The notes: generated from the letters alone by a model not told the origin. A stretch of DNA of 64,000 bases from an uncultured Clostridia bacterium (GCA_934489015.1 CAKSSN010000014.1:7894-71893); one strand, 5' to 3'. Positions 6,528 through 15,899 are shown, counted from the first letter of the stretch. Translations and numbers: made by a program.

Positions 6528-9173
6528 TTAATAAACTCGTTTTGCACCGGCATATTCTCTTAAATAATATGCGTCGGACAGACTGCTGACCTTAACAACG
6601 TCACCGGTGTGCGGCGCGTGTACCATCATATTATTGCCTATGTAAATTCCGACATGGTGAATTACGCCGTTATTCTGAAAATACACAAAATCTCCGGGCT
6701 GCAGCTGTGAGCGGTCTATGAAAACACCGCTTGAGGCAAACTGCTCTGCCGATGTTCTTGCCACATTTTTAATTCCGAGCGAATTGCAGACGTATTTTAC
6801 AAGTCCGGAGCAGTCAAAGCCCGTAGGACTTGCACCGCCCCATACGTAAGGCACGCCCTGATACGACAGAGCAAGTGCAGCAATAGAGCTTCCCTTTTGA
6901 GATGACGGTTGCGATATATGGCTTTCTATAAACGCGCCCGATGTAAATGTGTTTTTCGGGATAAGCGCCGCAAGCTCGCGATATTTTTTCGTTGCCGGGA
7001 CTTTTCTTTGTGTAACTCTCTTTTTATATACCGTTACCGGAACAACTCTTTCCTCTGTTTTAACCTGAGCAGGCGCCTCTGAAGGCTGCTCTGAGGGAGC
7101 GGCATCCTGATTTTTATCTTCTTCCGAAACTTTTTCCGCGCTTTCTGTTTGCTGCGGCTTTTCGCTTGGTTTTACGGTTTCTTGACTTTTAGCGGATTTT
7201 TCTTCTTCATCTTCCTTAATCGGTATTGTGTTTTCCGCTTCGTCTGTCTGCTCTCCTATATCTTCGGATTGAACAACCTCAATTTTGTTTTGAGTAACCG
7301 CTATCGTTTCGCAGTCGTAAAAATAAAGCCAATCCTTTTCATCGCCGTAATAGAAATTAAACTTTTCGTTCGGCTCAAGTATAAATTCCTTAATAATAGG
7401 TGTAAAGCTTTTTATTTCAACCTCAGCTTGCGAATAGCCGAGCTCCGCGCCCGTTGCATGGCTTATTGCCACCGCACCGACAGTGTATTTGCCTGCCGGA
7501 AGGCTTTCAAGGTTTACCTCGTTTATGCCGCTCATGTTTTTGGTGAGCTCAAGATTACCCTTAGAGTCGTAAACATCAATTCTGAAATTATGGTAAGCCG
7601 GTGACTGCACGGATATTTCAAGCTCATCATCATATGTTGAGAGCCCGTCAGCCGGAGAAACAAGCTTAACCGGCTCACTGCACTGACCGTATGTAAATTC
7701 AACCGTATTTCCCACAAGCGTTTCTTCATCGCTTACCGCGCTTACGCAGACTCTGTATTTGTTGCCTTTTGTGAGCATATATGACGGGATTTTTATTTTA
7801 TGCGACCGACTGTCAATATATGCATATACGTCATAGCTTTCCGTTTCAAGGTTATATACCTTGACAAAGTATTTGTCCGCACATCTTTTGGAAAGCGTAA
7901 GCGTAAGAGTATCATCGCCGTAGAGCTGATCTGACTGCGGAGAGATAAGCTCCGGAGTTTTAATATCCTTTATCGGCTCCGCATCATCATCTTTATCCGA
8001 TGAAGTGCCTTTTGAAATATTAAGCATTGACTTTCCCGTATCTAAAAGAGAAAGGTTATTTTCACCGTCAAATACCGGTATACATGAGTTTTGGGTGTTG
8101 TACGCAAGTATTTCGGACGATTTTTTTAAAAGGCGCTCATATTCTCCGAAGCAGCTGTTTTCGGTAAGCTTTTCTTCAAAAACCTTATCTGACATATCCG
8201 AAAACATACCTATTGCGCCGGGAAATGCCGGGGATATATAGGTAAGAAGATTATTGTCGCTTCTGTTTGCGTTAATCATATCGCAAAGCTCAAGATATTC
8301 CGCATTGGGATCTGCCTGTGCGTTTTCGTTGATTTCAAACGGATTATAAAGTATCGCATCAACATAGCCGTCGGAGGATCTGAAAACTTCAAGACCGTCG
8401 GTATTTGTCTTATACGGCGCTGCGCAGCCCTTTACAAGACCGTCAAATTCAAAGCTTGACGCGTTGGTAAAATATGCGCATACAACGTCATCATGTATTC
8501 CGATCATGAAAAAGTCGGAATACTGAGAATTGTAAACGTACCATTCAAAGCCGTATTTGTTTTTGTCAATTCTGTTTGGCTCGCCGAAATTGTTTTCAAC
8601 CTCGTTTACCGAGCTGCCTATGTATATTGTTTTGCCGCCGACGGTAATCGGAAGCTTTTTTTCAAAAAGGGCGCATACTCTCTTTTTTAAAATCTCAAGT
8701 GAGTCCTTTGTAAGCACCTTGTCAGGCTCTGTAAGCCCCTTTGTGCCTATTATTCCGTGACGAATCATTGAAGCGTATGCTTTTTTGTTTTCGTCCTTTA
8801 GGTATGCGTTATCATAGCAGGTATTTAAAATCTTTTCCGCTTCTTTATCTGTTATTTTATATTGACTGTCAAGCTGAGTGAGTATATCGTAAAGTATTCT
8901 TACAGCGTCCTGCTTTGTGACAATGCCTGTAAGCTTATCAAGCTCGTCAAACTGTATAACGCCCTTTGACGCGGCGTTTAAAAGCGACTTGCTGTAAGAG
9001 CTGTATTTTTCGGGTATTTCATAATTTTTATCCTCTGCACCGAGCGTTCCGCTCATTTGCACCATGCTGTCGAGAAAATAGTCATAGTCGCATGGCTCGT
9101 CTGCCAAAGCCGTTATGCTGCCCGTGAGCAGTCCGGCTGCAATTGCGCAAATTACCAATCGTTTTTTTAACAT
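6528..9173 (-). CDS. Secreted multidomain NlpC/P60 cell-wall hydrolase
   Basis: 881 residues with a signal peptide (1-24, cleavage after ALA). Residues about 30-160 look SLH-like but degenerate. At about 175-260 there is a CAP-associated N-terminal domain (ITVGGKTIYIGSSVNEVENN and the following GEPNRID), then a helical region where a CAP domain would sit. Two Fn3-like domains follow at about 405-590, then a charged low-complexity linker of Glu/Lys/Pro (640-710). The C-terminal NlpC/P60 peptidase has Cys788 (FDCSG), His840 (HHVGIYIG) and His852 (MVHAP). It should cleave muropeptides outside the cell. AAGGGG lies nine bases before the ATG. It heads the operon running through paaK. Confidence 0.85.
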   Translation of the reverse strand: MLKKRLVICAIAAGLLTGSITALADEPCDYDYFLDSMVQMSGTLGAEDKNYEIPEKYSSYSKSLLNAASKGVIQFDELDKLTGIVTKQDAVRILYDILTQLDSQYKITDKEAEKILNTCYDNAYLKDENKKAYASMIRHGIIGTKGLTEPDKVLTKDSLEILKKRVCALFEKKLPITVGGKTIYIGSSVNEVENNFGEPNRIDKNKYGFEWYVYNSQYSDFFMIGIHDDVVCAYFTNASSFEFDGLVKGCAAPYKTNTDGLEVFRSSDGYVDAILYNPFEINENAQADPNAEYLELCDMINANRSDNNLLTYISPAFPGAIGMFSDMSDKVFEEKLTENSCFGEYERLLKKSSEILAYNTQNSCIPVFDGENNLSLLDTGKSMLNISKGTSSDKDDDAEPIKDIKTPELISPQSDQLYGDDTLTLTLSKRCADKYFVKVYNLETESYDVYAYIDSRSHKIKIPSYMLTKGNKYRVCVSAVSDEETLVGNTVEFTYGQCSEPVKLVSPADGLSTYDDELEISVQSPAYHNFRIDVYDSKGNLELTKNMSGINEVNLESLPAGKYTVGAVAISHATGAELGYSQAEVEIKSFTPIIKEFILEPNEKFNFYYGDEKDWLYFYDCETIAVTQNKIEVVQSEDIGEQTDEAENTIPIKEDEEEKSAKSQETVKPSEKPQQTESAEKVSEEDKNQDAAPSEQPSEAPAQVKTEERVVPVTVYKKRVTQRKVPATKKYRELAALIPKNTFTSGAFIESHISQPSSQKGSSIAALALSYQGVPYVWGGASPTGFDCSGLVKYVCNSLGIKNVARTSAEQFASSGVFIDRSQLQPGDFVYFQNNGVIHHVGIYIGNNMMVHAPHTGDVVKVSSLSDAYYLREYAGAKRVY

Positions 9174-9200
9174 CTGTCAAATCCCCTTCAATCCTGCTTT

Positions 9201-9217
9201 ACCGGCACCGTGCCGGT
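9201..9217 (-). other. GC-rich leader hairpin of the NlpC/P60 gene
   Basis: The near-perfect palindrome ACCGGCACCGTGCCGGT lies between the promoter and the ribosome site. No T-run follows, so it is probably an mRNA-stabilising or regulatory hairpin. Confidence 0.4.
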
Positions 9218-9275
9218 GCGAAGCTGCCGCTTTGAATTGCTCCGCTGTAGTCTTATCGCATTATAATCATTTCTA

Positions 9276-9304
9276 ATTATACCAAAGAAAACACACTTTG
9301 TAAA
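9276..9304 (-). promoter_or_regulatory. Promoter of the NlpC/P60-paaK operon
   Basis: Minus strand: -35 TTTACA (9299-9304), 17-bp spacer, -10 TATAAT (9276-9281). The leader to the ATG is about 95 bases. The rest of the 239-base gap to the next gene is A+T-rich with no further feature. Confidence 0.75.
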
Positions 9305-9412
9305 GCTAAATCAAAAATTTTAAAAAAATTCTAACATTTAATTCACATAAGTGTTGATATTGACGAATAACAGGGGATATTAACATACTTTTTACAACAA
9401 AGTTGCGGTAAA

Positions 9413-10492
9413 TTACACCTCAAATTTATTTAAAATATCGCCGTTTGAGTCTGTCACCGTAATTTTAATCGGTTCGTTCTCCGAAAACTCAAAGCCCGCA
9501 CCGGCAAAATAGTCCTTATAATCGGTTTTTGACATGATCGCAACGGCGCAGGGCTGACCTCTGTAATCCTTTTCGCAGCCCGGAGTGTCAAGCTCTATCG
9601 TGTGGGTGTGACCGCAGATCATTATATCGGGCTTTATATCATTTTTAAGAAGGGCTGTCCATTCGTTGTAAATGTCGTTTTCTATATCAAACGGCGGCTC
9701 GTCTTTTCTTGTAAAGGGGTTATGTACTATAACGGCTTTGCAGAATATTTCATCATCGTTATATTCTCCTCCGCTTATCACTTCTTTAATAAACTCCGTT
9801 TCTTCCTCGCGGAATGCGTGACAGCAGATTGTGTGGCCGTATTCTTCATTTAAATCGCACTTATCCTCGCCGCAGTCGAGTATAAGTCCCCAAAAGCCGC
9901 CGAGCCTTACGGTGAAATACGATTTTCCGAATTTTGTAGGCGTGTAGTATTCAAGTTTTTCGGCGCATACGCCGCGCAGGTCGTGGTTTCCGCGCGCAAA
10001 TACAACAGGAATATTTCCTTTTGTTATTTTTCCGCAAAGCTCATAAATATTATCAAAGTTTTCAACAGTCCCGCTGTGATCGGGTATATCTCCGTTTAAA
10101 ATCAAAAAGTCGATTTTTCCGTAAGCCTCTGCCGCCGCAGCCGGAGGGTCAATTGCGTTATGCGCGTCGGCAATATGGTATGCGCGTATTTTCTTGCCGC
10201 ATTTTACCGGATAGAATTTATATTTCGTTTCCTTAACCTCTTTCGTTTTGGAAAAATAAGGCTTTCTTTCGATTATTTCTCTTTCGCATATTGTGTATTC
10301 CTCCGCGCTGTCAAGAACTGCTGCCGGAACAGTCATGCGGTGTATGCTTGTGTCGGAGCGCAAAATACCGTTTGAGTGGTCATAGTAGCATTTATCCCCT
10401 ATTCTAACCCACATCATTGTTTCGCTTTCTCTGCGCACCATTATCTGATATGTGTTTTCAACGGCGAAAACCGCAGGCGTTGTTTTAAACAT
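9413..10492 (-). CDS. Calcineurin-like metallophosphoesterase
   Basis: 359 residues. The dinuclear-metal phosphoesterase motifs appear in order: HIADAHN (D-x-H), NGDIPD, RGNHD, a mid-protein histidine (AVIVHNPFTRK), and CGHTHT. The first 100 residues, ahead of the catalytic core, form a separate beta-rich region (probably Fn3-like, ending CGKKIRAYH), as in purple-acid-phosphatase-type proteins. There is no signal peptide, so a cytoplasmic site is likely. The substrate cannot be read from the sequence. It is monocistronic, with its own promoter and no clear terminator. Confidence 0.85.
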   Translation of the reverse strand: MFKTTPAVFAVENTYQIMVRRESETMMWVRIGDKCYYDHSNGILRSDTSIHRMTVPAAVLDSAEEYTICEREIIERKPYFSKTKEVKETKYKFYPVKCGKKIRAYHIADAHNAIDPPAAAAEAYGKIDFLILNGDIPDHSGTVENFDNIYELCGKITKGNIPVVFARGNHDLRGVCAEKLEYYTPTKFGKSYFTVRLGGFWGLILDCGEDKCDLNEEYGHTICCHAFREEETEFIKEVISGGEYNDDEIFCKAVIVHNPFTRKDEPPFDIENDIYNEWTALLKNDIKPDIMICGHTHTIELDTPGCEKDYRGQPCAVAIMSKTDYKDYFAGAGFEFSENEPIKITVTDSNGDILNKFEV

Positions 10493-10534
10493 AAAAATCC
10501 CTCCGCTAAATATTTCCCAAAATTAGTTTTGTAT

Positions 10535-10563
10535 ATTATATCACATGAATTTTTGTTTGTAAA
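10535..10563 (-). promoter_or_regulatory. Promoter of the metallophosphoesterase gene
   Basis: Minus strand: -35 TTTACA (10558-10563), 17-bp spacer, -10 TATAAT (10535-10540). Confidence 0.75.
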
Positions 10564-10679
10564 GGGGTTTTTGAACAAAAATAAAATTTTTGTGTCATAA
10601 CGGCGGCAAAAAAAACATAGCTATATACAAATGCTTTTTTATCGTGCAGTTGAGGTATTCAAAAAAGGGAGGATAAACA

Positions 10680-12218
10680 ATGGATTTTATAAAAAAAACA
10701 CTTAATATGTGCACAGGTATTCAAAAGGGAAGTGCGGAAATCAGCGCTGACGGAGATATAATTGTACCGGACGTTATGCCGGATATACTTAAAATTCTTC
10801 AGGTTGACGGCGACGCTGTTTTAACGTCAAGCGAAACAAGCGGCGAAAAGCTTTCGTGCGAGGGAATAGTTGATCTCAGAATTTTATATATCCCCGAAAA
10901 CAGAGATGAAAAAATTGAAAGTATGACGGCAAAATTTGATTTTTCGCATATTATGAACAGTAAAAATATTTCGGAAAATGCAATTATTGATTTGTCGGCG
11001 GATATTTCGCGTGTTGATTTTCAGCTGATAAACAGCCGCAAGCTGAAAATAAAAACAACCGTTACTTTAAGCTATGAAATTTCTCAGTCGGAGGAGCTTA
11101 ATATATCCTGCGACGCGGACGAGGAGCTGCTAATAGAAACAAAGAAAAAGAGTCTTACGGCGGAAAGCTTTGTCGGATTTAAGGACACGCAGTTTCTTGT
11201 TCGCGAAAGTCTTGAAATCCCATCCGGTCAGGAATCAATCGAAAAGCTTTTAAAGCTTGATGTATGCATAAGCGATAAGGAGTTTAAGGCGATAAACGGC
11301 AGAGTTGTTGTAAAGGGTACGTGCTGCGTATGCGCGCTTTACCGTGACAGCGCCTGCTGCGTGCGCTATGCCGATTTTGAAATTCCGTTTACGGAAATAA
11401 TTGATGTTGACAATATGACGGAGGACACCGTATGCGACCTTGAGCTGTCGTGCGGAGAGGTTACGTATCATACCGAAAACGATTCCGACGGCTCAACGAG
11501 AATTATATACACCGAGATAATTGTTCGTGCAAAGCTCAGCGCTTATGATATGGTCAGCACGGAATATATTGCGGACTGCTTTGCGCCGGGAAATAATTTC
11601 AGCTGCAGCTGCGAGAAAAAGGAGCTTGACTGCATAACTTCAACCGGGCGCGCGAATGTTTGCGTAAAGGAAATAATTCAGCCTGCCGCTGCCGCGCCGC
11701 GCCTTACGGGGATATATAATCTGATTGTAAGGCCGTCTGTTGAAAATGCGACTGCGGAGGACGGCAGAGTGTGCGTTGAGGGAAAGCTCAGGTGCTATTG
11801 CCTTTACCTGTGCTCAGGTGATGAGGCGCCTGTTTACAGCGTTAAAAAGGAGATTCCGTTTTGCGAAACAATTGACGCAGCAGGATGTGAAAAGGGTGAT
11901 GACTGCCGCGTAATGTGCGAGGTTTCTCATAAAAACTGCTCTTTAAATTCTGCCGGAGAAACGGAAATAAAGGTTAATATGAATATATGTGTTACCACAA
12001 CGAGAAAAACCGAAATTCCGATAATGTCGGAGTTTGAAATAACAGAGCTTGATGAAAACGATAAAAAAGGAATTGTTATATATTTTGTGCAGGGAGGCGA
12101 GGAGCTTTGGGAGATTGCAAAGCATTATAAGGTATGCAGCGGAGCAATTGCCGAGCTTAACGGCCTTGAGGATGAAAAGCTTACTGCCGGAATGCAGCTG
12201 CTTATTCCGTCGTGCTGA
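10680..12218 (+). CDS. SipL-like spore morphogenesis protein (SPOCS/DUF3794 repeats plus LysM)
   Basis: 512 residues, with GGGAGG eight bases before the ATG. Three DUF3794/SPOCS modules can be traced: around 25-130 (IIVPDVMPDILKIL), 160-270 (FLVRESLEIPSGQ, then EKLLKLDVCISDKE) and 330-440 (ICVKEI-type strands ending CETIDAAG). A C-terminal LysM follows at about 465-510 (YFVQGGEELWEIAKHYKVCS, ending TAGMQLLIPS). In Clostridioides difficile, SipL has this architecture and binds SpoIVA through its LysM domain to place the spore coat. The same role is inferred here. The protein is unusually Cys-rich (over 30 Cys). It indicates that the host makes endospores. Confidence 0.85.
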   Translation: MDFIKKTLNMCTGIQKGSAEISADGDIIVPDVMPDILKILQVDGDAVLTSSETSGEKLSCEGIVDLRILYIPENRDEKIESMTAKFDFSHIMNSKNISENAIIDLSADISRVDFQLINSRKLKIKTTVTLSYEISQSEELNISCDADEELLIETKKKSLTAESFVGFKDTQFLVRESLEIPSGQESIEKLLKLDVCISDKEFKAINGRVVVKGTCCVCALYRDSACCVRYADFEIPFTEIIDVDNMTEDTVCDLELSCGEVTYHTENDSDGSTRIIYTEIIVRAKLSAYDMVSTEYIADCFAPGNNFSCSCEKKELDCITSTGRANVCVKEIIQPAAAAPRLTGIYNLIVRPSVENATAEDGRVCVEGKLRCYCLYLCSGDEAPVYSVKKEIPFCETIDAAGCEKGDDCRVMCEVSHKNCSLNSAGETEIKVNMNICVTTTRKTEIPIMSEFEITELDENDKKGIVIYFVQGGEELWEIAKHYKVCSGAIAELNGLEDEKLTAGMQLLIPSC

Positions 12219-12221
12219 AAA

Positions 12222-12256
12222 AATCAGCCGCCGCATTTTTCTTGCGGCGGCTGATT
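12222..12256. terminator. Terminator palindrome, copy 1 of a repeated sequence
   Basis: A 14-bp perfect stem (arms beginning AATCAGCCGCC) with a T-rich loop, directly after the SipL-like stop. On the minus strand it is followed by six T, so it terminates the Zn-dehydrogenase operon. An inverted, nearly identical copy lies at 15957-15990. Confidence 0.8.
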
Positions 12257-12267
12257 AAATGTAATAA

Positions 12268-13293
12268 TCAAAGCTGAGGGTTTACTATATATTTTCCCTT
12301 TGTTCTTTCTGTTTTGCTTGCAAGTATCATCGGCAGCTCATCTAATGAAATTTCTTTGTATATCATAGATTTGACGTCAATTTTTCCCGAAGCTATAAGA
12401 TTGAGTGCGCGCTCCTGAGTGTAGGGATTTATGTACGACGCTTTTAAAACAATTTCCTTTTTGAAAATTTCAAACGGCTTTATCGGCACTGTATCGTCGG
12501 GCTTTGTAAGTCCGAACATCATAACGGTTGCGCCCTTGCCGGCAATTTCTATTCCTGTTTCGATTGTATTTGTTTTTCCGACACATTCTATAACAACATC
12601 AATCTGGTTTATATCGTTTTCTTTAAGTACCTTATTAATATCCTCATGTATTGAGTCTATTGTTAAATCCGCACCGAGTGATTTTGCGAGTTTACGCTTT
12701 TCTTCAATCGGTTCAAGAACAATCAGCTTTGCCGCACCGCCGAGTTTTGCAAGTTGCAGCATTATAAGACCTATCATTCCGGCACCGATTATTGCTACCG
12801 TATCGCCGTGCTTTATATTGCACATATCTATTCCGTGCAGACAGCAAGCGACAGGCTCTGTCATAGCAGCCATAGCATAGCTTGTTTTATCCGAAAACTT
12901 GTATACCTGCGAATCGGCAACTGCGCAATATTCGGAAAATCCGCCGTTTACAGTTGTTCCGATGCCCGTTATATCAGTGCAGAAATGTCCTTTTCCGCAT
13001 TTGCAGAAATGACACCTGTTACAAAGCTTGTTTGGATCAACACATACTTTGTCACCGACTTTAAAATCCGTGACCGCTTCTCCGGTTTTAACAATTTCTC
13101 CGGCAAATTCATGCCCGAGAACCGTTTTCGGCGGAGTCGCCGCCGCACCCTTATCGCCGTCGAATATATGTATATCGGTTCCGCATATGCCGCAGGCGTG
13201 AACTTTTATAAGCACTTCATCAGGCTTTATTTCAGGTATTTCAAGCTCCTCAATTCTTAAATCTTCTTTTTTGTAAAAAACTGCACTTTTCAT
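12268..13293 (-). CDS. Zinc-dependent polyol/threonine-type dehydrogenase (MDR family)
   Basis: 341 residues of the medium-chain dehydrogenase family. Catalytic zinc ligands are Cys37 (CGICGTD) and His61-Glu62 (GHEFAG). The structural zinc site is Cys91, 94, 97 and 105. The Rossmann motif is GAGMIG, and an acidic residue (VLEPIEEKRK) after the second strand favours NAD. The sequence is closest in feel to sorbitol/L-iditol or threonine 3-dehydrogenases. With the sugar kinase and PHP protein upstream (ATGA overlap), a polyol or sugar-alcohol oxidation is the best inference. The exact substrate is unknown. Confidence 0.85.
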   Translation of the reverse strand: MKSAVFYKKEDLRIEELEIPEIKPDEVLIKVHACGICGTDIHIFDGDKGAAATPPKTVLGHEFAGEIVKTGEAVTDFKVGDKVCVDPNKLCNRCHFCKCGKGHFCTDITGIGTTVNGGFSEYCAVADSQVYKFSDKTSYAMAAMTEPVACCLHGIDMCNIKHGDTVAIIGAGMIGLIMLQLAKLGGAAKLIVLEPIEEKRKLAKSLGADLTIDSIHEDINKVLKENDINQIDVVIECVGKTNTIETGIEIAGKGATVMMFGLTKPDDTVPIKPFEIFKKEIVLKASYINPYTQERALNLIASGKIDVKSMIYKEISLDELPMILASKTERTKGKYIVNPQL

Positions 13294-14228
13294 TTTAATA
13301 TCTCCTCATATTGCGGAATTGACGGAATTGCTCCGGCTTTGGTTGTGCTAAGTCCGGAACTCCGTACCGCGATTTTTATATAATTTTCAATATCCTCTTT
13401 CATTATTTTATCAAGGGCTTTCCCGGCCTTTATAAATTCGTATATAAATGTTCCGAAAAATATATCTCCGGCACCTGTTGTATCAATTGCTTTTACCTTT
13501 ATAGCGGGTATAAATCCGGTTTTGTCATTAAAATAATATGTAACACCGTTTGCTCCGTCTGTTATAAGCAGAATTTTCAGACCCGTATCCATAAGTTTCT
13601 TTGCCGCACAATCGACGCTCTGCTCGCCGCCGAGCATTTGCACTTCTTCCTTTGACACCTTCATTATATCTGCATATTTTATATAATTATGTATAGTGTT
13701 TATTGCCGCATCCTTACTTTCCCACAAAAGCTCACGGTAATTCGGGTCGAATGTGATAATACAGCCGCTGTCTTTGGCAAGCTTTAAAGCATAAGTTGTT
13801 GCAGATTTTGACGGCTCATCAGTAAGGGAAAGCGATCCGAAATGAAATATTTTTGAGCTTTTTATAAGCTCTGCCGGTATTTCCTCTTCGGTCAGATATA
13901 TGTCAGCTCCGAATTTGCGGTAAAAGCTGAAGCTGCGGTCGCCGTTTTTGTCAAGCGCAACAAACGCCAGCGTCGTATTGTGGTTTTCGTCTATAGCTAC
14001 CGCGCTTGTGTCAACCTTTTCTTTTTTTAGCGCGTATATCAGAAAATCGCCGAACATATCCTTGCCGACTTTACCTATAAAGGCTGCTTTGCCACCGTAT
14101 TTCGATACTGTTGCAAGAACATTTGCCGGCGCTCCGCCGGGATTTTGTTTGTAGATATTTTCTCCGTTTTGAAAACCTGCCGGAGTAAAATCAATCAAAA
14201 TTTCTCCCAAAGCTGTTATATCAGGCAT
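13290..14228 (-). CDS. PfkB-family sugar kinase (fructokinase-like)
   Basis: 312 residues from ATG 14228, with AAAGGAG nine bases upstream; the frame runs further back but the upstream part only overlaps the PHP gene. PfkB signature 1 is GGAPANVLATVSKYGG and signature 2 is DTTGAGDIFFG, containing the catalytic Asp. The early TALGEILIDF motif and DPNYRELLW are typical of fructokinase/2-keto-3-deoxygluconate kinase relatives. It would phosphorylate a ketose in the cytoplasm. It overlaps the genes on both sides, so translation is coupled. Confidence 0.88.
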   Translation of the reverse strand: MPDITALGEILIDFTPAGFQNGENIYKQNPGGAPANVLATVSKYGGKAAFIGKVGKDMFGDFLIYALKKEKVDTSAVAIDENHNTTLAFVALDKNGDRSFSFYRKFGADIYLTEEEIPAELIKSSKIFHFGSLSLTDEPSKSATTYALKLAKDSGCIITFDPNYRELLWESKDAAINTIHNYIKYADIMKVSKEEVQMLGGEQSVDCAAKKLMDTGLKILLITDGANGVTYYFNDKTGFIPAIKVKAIDTTGAGDIFFGTFIYEFIKAGKALDKIMKEDIENYIKIAVRSSGLSTTKAGAIPSIPQYEEILK

Positions 14229-15069
14229 TTGCGTCACTCCTTTCGGCAAGTGAAACCTCATTCGGTATTCTTTTTTCATAATAGTTGTAGCTCTTAAATC
14301 CTATGCTTTTGAGTGATTGCGCTGCCTGCTCTAATCCCGAGCCGATGTTTGACGATATGTGTGCGTCAGAGCCTATTGTTATAAGTCTGCCGCCCATGTC
14401 ATAATATCTTTTAATAATATCCGTACTCGGCATGAATGAGGAAAGCGCAGTTGCAAGAGATGAAGTGTTTACCTCAAGAGCAATATTGCGTTTGATTATC
14501 AGCTCTAAAATGCAGTTTATTTCATTTTTGAAATAATCGGTGTCAATTCCTCTGCAAAATTTGCCGTTTATATATCTGAGCGGGCAAGTCAGATGACTCA
14601 GAACATCAAAATCGGTTTTCTCTGCCATCTGCGCAACTTTTTCAAAATATTTGCGCATAAATCCGATAAGCTTTTCCTTTGGCGCATCGCTTTCGCCGAA
14701 TGGCAGCCGCGAATAGCTGTCCGTCCAATCCTCGTATAATACGCTGTGCACTGAGCCGAGAATAACATCGTAGTCGGTCAGCTTCATTATTATTTCCGCT
14801 TTCTCCGGAGCGTATAAGTATTCTGCCATTTCGATGCCCTGAAAAATTTTCAGCCTGCCGAGATATTTCTTTTGCATATCGCTAACCTGCTTAATGCAAT
14901 TTTTTATTCTTTCTTCAGTATTTTCCTTGTCATAAAACCACATATCAACATGGTCGGTTATCGAAACGCCCGATATGCCCTTTGCCAGTGCGGTTTTACA
15001 TATTTCATCAACCGTCTGTCCGCCGTCAAAAGAATTTACGGTATGCATATGTCCGTCATATAAGTCCAT
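14221..15069 (-). CDS. PHP-domain phosphatase (HisK-type histidinol-phosphatase family)
   Basis: 282 residues. PHP metal-binding motifs in order: DGHMHT, TDHVDMW, a Glu in FQGIEM, GSVHS, LSHLTC, and GSDAH near the end. The family includes the HisK-type histidinol phosphatase. Because there are no his genes nearby and the gene heads a sugar operon controlled by a DeoR regulator, a sugar-phosphate phosphatase role is more likely. GGAGG precedes the ATG. It is transcribed from the promoter at 15124-15152. Confidence 0.8.
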   Translation of the reverse strand: MDLYDGHMHTVNSFDGGQTVDEICKTALAKGISGVSITDHVDMWFYDKENTEERIKNCIKQVSDMQKKYLGRLKIFQGIEMAEYLYAPEKAEIIMKLTDYDVILGSVHSVLYEDWTDSYSRLPFGESDAPKEKLIGFMRKYFEKVAQMAEKTDFDVLSHLTCPLRYINGKFCRGIDTDYFKNEINCILELIIKRNIALEVNTSSLATALSSFMPSTDIIKRYYDMGGRLITIGSDAHISSNIGSGLEQAAQSLKSIGFKSYNYYEKRIPNEVSLAERSDANA

Positions 15070-15123
15070 TTGTTGCTCCCTCCTTATATATTTTAAAATT
15101 TTTCTTGAAATTCATACAATTAT

Positions 15124-15152
15124 ATGATACAATAAATTTTGTAATATGTCAA
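15124..15152 (-). promoter_or_regulatory. Promoter of the PHP-PfkB-dehydrogenase operon
   Basis: Minus strand: consensus -35 TTGACA (15147-15152), 17-bp spacer, -10 TATCAT (15124-15129). The DeoR-type operator abuts the -35 box. Confidence 0.75.
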
Positions 15153-15154
15153 TA

Positions 15155-15183
15155 AATGTTCGATTTGTTTGTAATCGAACATT
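15155..15183. promoter_or_regulatory. Operator for the DeoR regulator
   Basis: A perfect 11-bp inverted repeat, AATGTTCGATT and AATCGAACATT, separated by seven bases, in the middle of the divergent intergenic region. It touches the -35 box of the catabolic operon and covers the -35 box of the regulator gene, so both could be controlled. Confidence 0.7.
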
Positions 15184-15194
15184 TTACCGATAAT
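15165..15194 (+). promoter_or_regulatory. Probable promoter of the DeoR gene
   Basis: -35 TTGTTT (15165-15170), 18-bp spacer, -10 GATAAT (15189-15194). It overlaps the operator, suggesting autorepression. Confidence 0.45.
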
Positions 15195-15209
15195 GTGAGA
15201 GGATAAATT

Positions 15210-15899
15210 ATGATTTTAAATGAAAGACAAAATGCAATACTTGAGCTGTTGAAAACAGAGGAGCGCGTATCCGTAAAAGCACTTTCGCAGCGATTTTTTG
15301 TAAGCGAAATGACAATTCGCCGTGACCTTAAGAATATGGAGCAGTGCGGTTATCTGCAAAGATATAACGGCGGAGCGGTTTACATGGGGAACAGCAGTCT
15401 GCCTGTAAGCGTACGAAAATTCACTCATTTAAAAGAGAAAAAAGGATTGATTGAAAACGCAAAAAAATATCTGCGTGATTTTTGCACTGTCTTTATAGAC
15501 AGCTCGTCAATTTGTATGTATATTATACCGCTTATTTCCGAATATAAGAATATTAAAATTGTAACAAACTCTGTACAAAATCTTTTGGCAGCTGCCGAGT
15601 ATCATATTCCGTGTATTATATGCGGCGGCAATTACTATGAAAAGGATATGTGCTGCATCGGGGGTTTGGCAGACGATTTTTTGCGGAAAATAAATGTTGA
15701 TATTGCGTTTTTTTCGTCATGCGGCATATCCGAAGACGGCATAATAAGCGATGTTGATGAATTTCAAACGGCAATACGAAAAATAGTAATTCAAAATTCG
15801 GAGAAAAACATATTTTTCTTTGATAAAAGCAAATACGGCAAAAAATACATATATACGGTTTGTAAATCGGATGAGATTGACGAGATAATTATATTGTGA
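15210..15899 (+). CDS. DeoR-family transcriptional regulator of the adjacent sugar operon
   Basis: 229 residues, slightly shorter than the usual 250. The N-terminal winged helix has the family signature VSVKALSQRFFVSEMTIRRDL and then LQRYNGGAVYMG. The C-terminal DeoRC sensor (about 75-225) includes DSSSICMYI and KIVTNSVQNL, and FFDKSKYGKK near the end. Such sensors bind phosphorylated sugars and share a fold with ribose-5-phosphate isomerase. The divergent arrangement and the palindrome next to both promoters indicate local control of the PHP-PfkB-dehydrogenase operon. GAGAGG lies before the ATG. Confidence 0.85.
   Translation: MILNERQNAILELLKTEERVSVKALSQRFFVSEMTIRRDLKNMEQCGYLQRYNGGAVYMGNSSLPVSVRKFTHLKEKKGLIENAKKYLRDFCTVFIDSSSICMYIIPLISEYKNIKIVTNSVQNLLAAAEYHIPCIICGGNYYEKDMCCIGGLADDFLRKINVDIAFFSSCGISEDGIISDVDEFQTAIRKIVIQNSEKNIFFFDKSKYGKKYIYTVCKSDEIDEIIIL

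Noticed and set aside
12431..12880. Plus-strand open frame of 149 codons
   Set aside because: Antisense shadow of the Zn-dehydrogenase gene.
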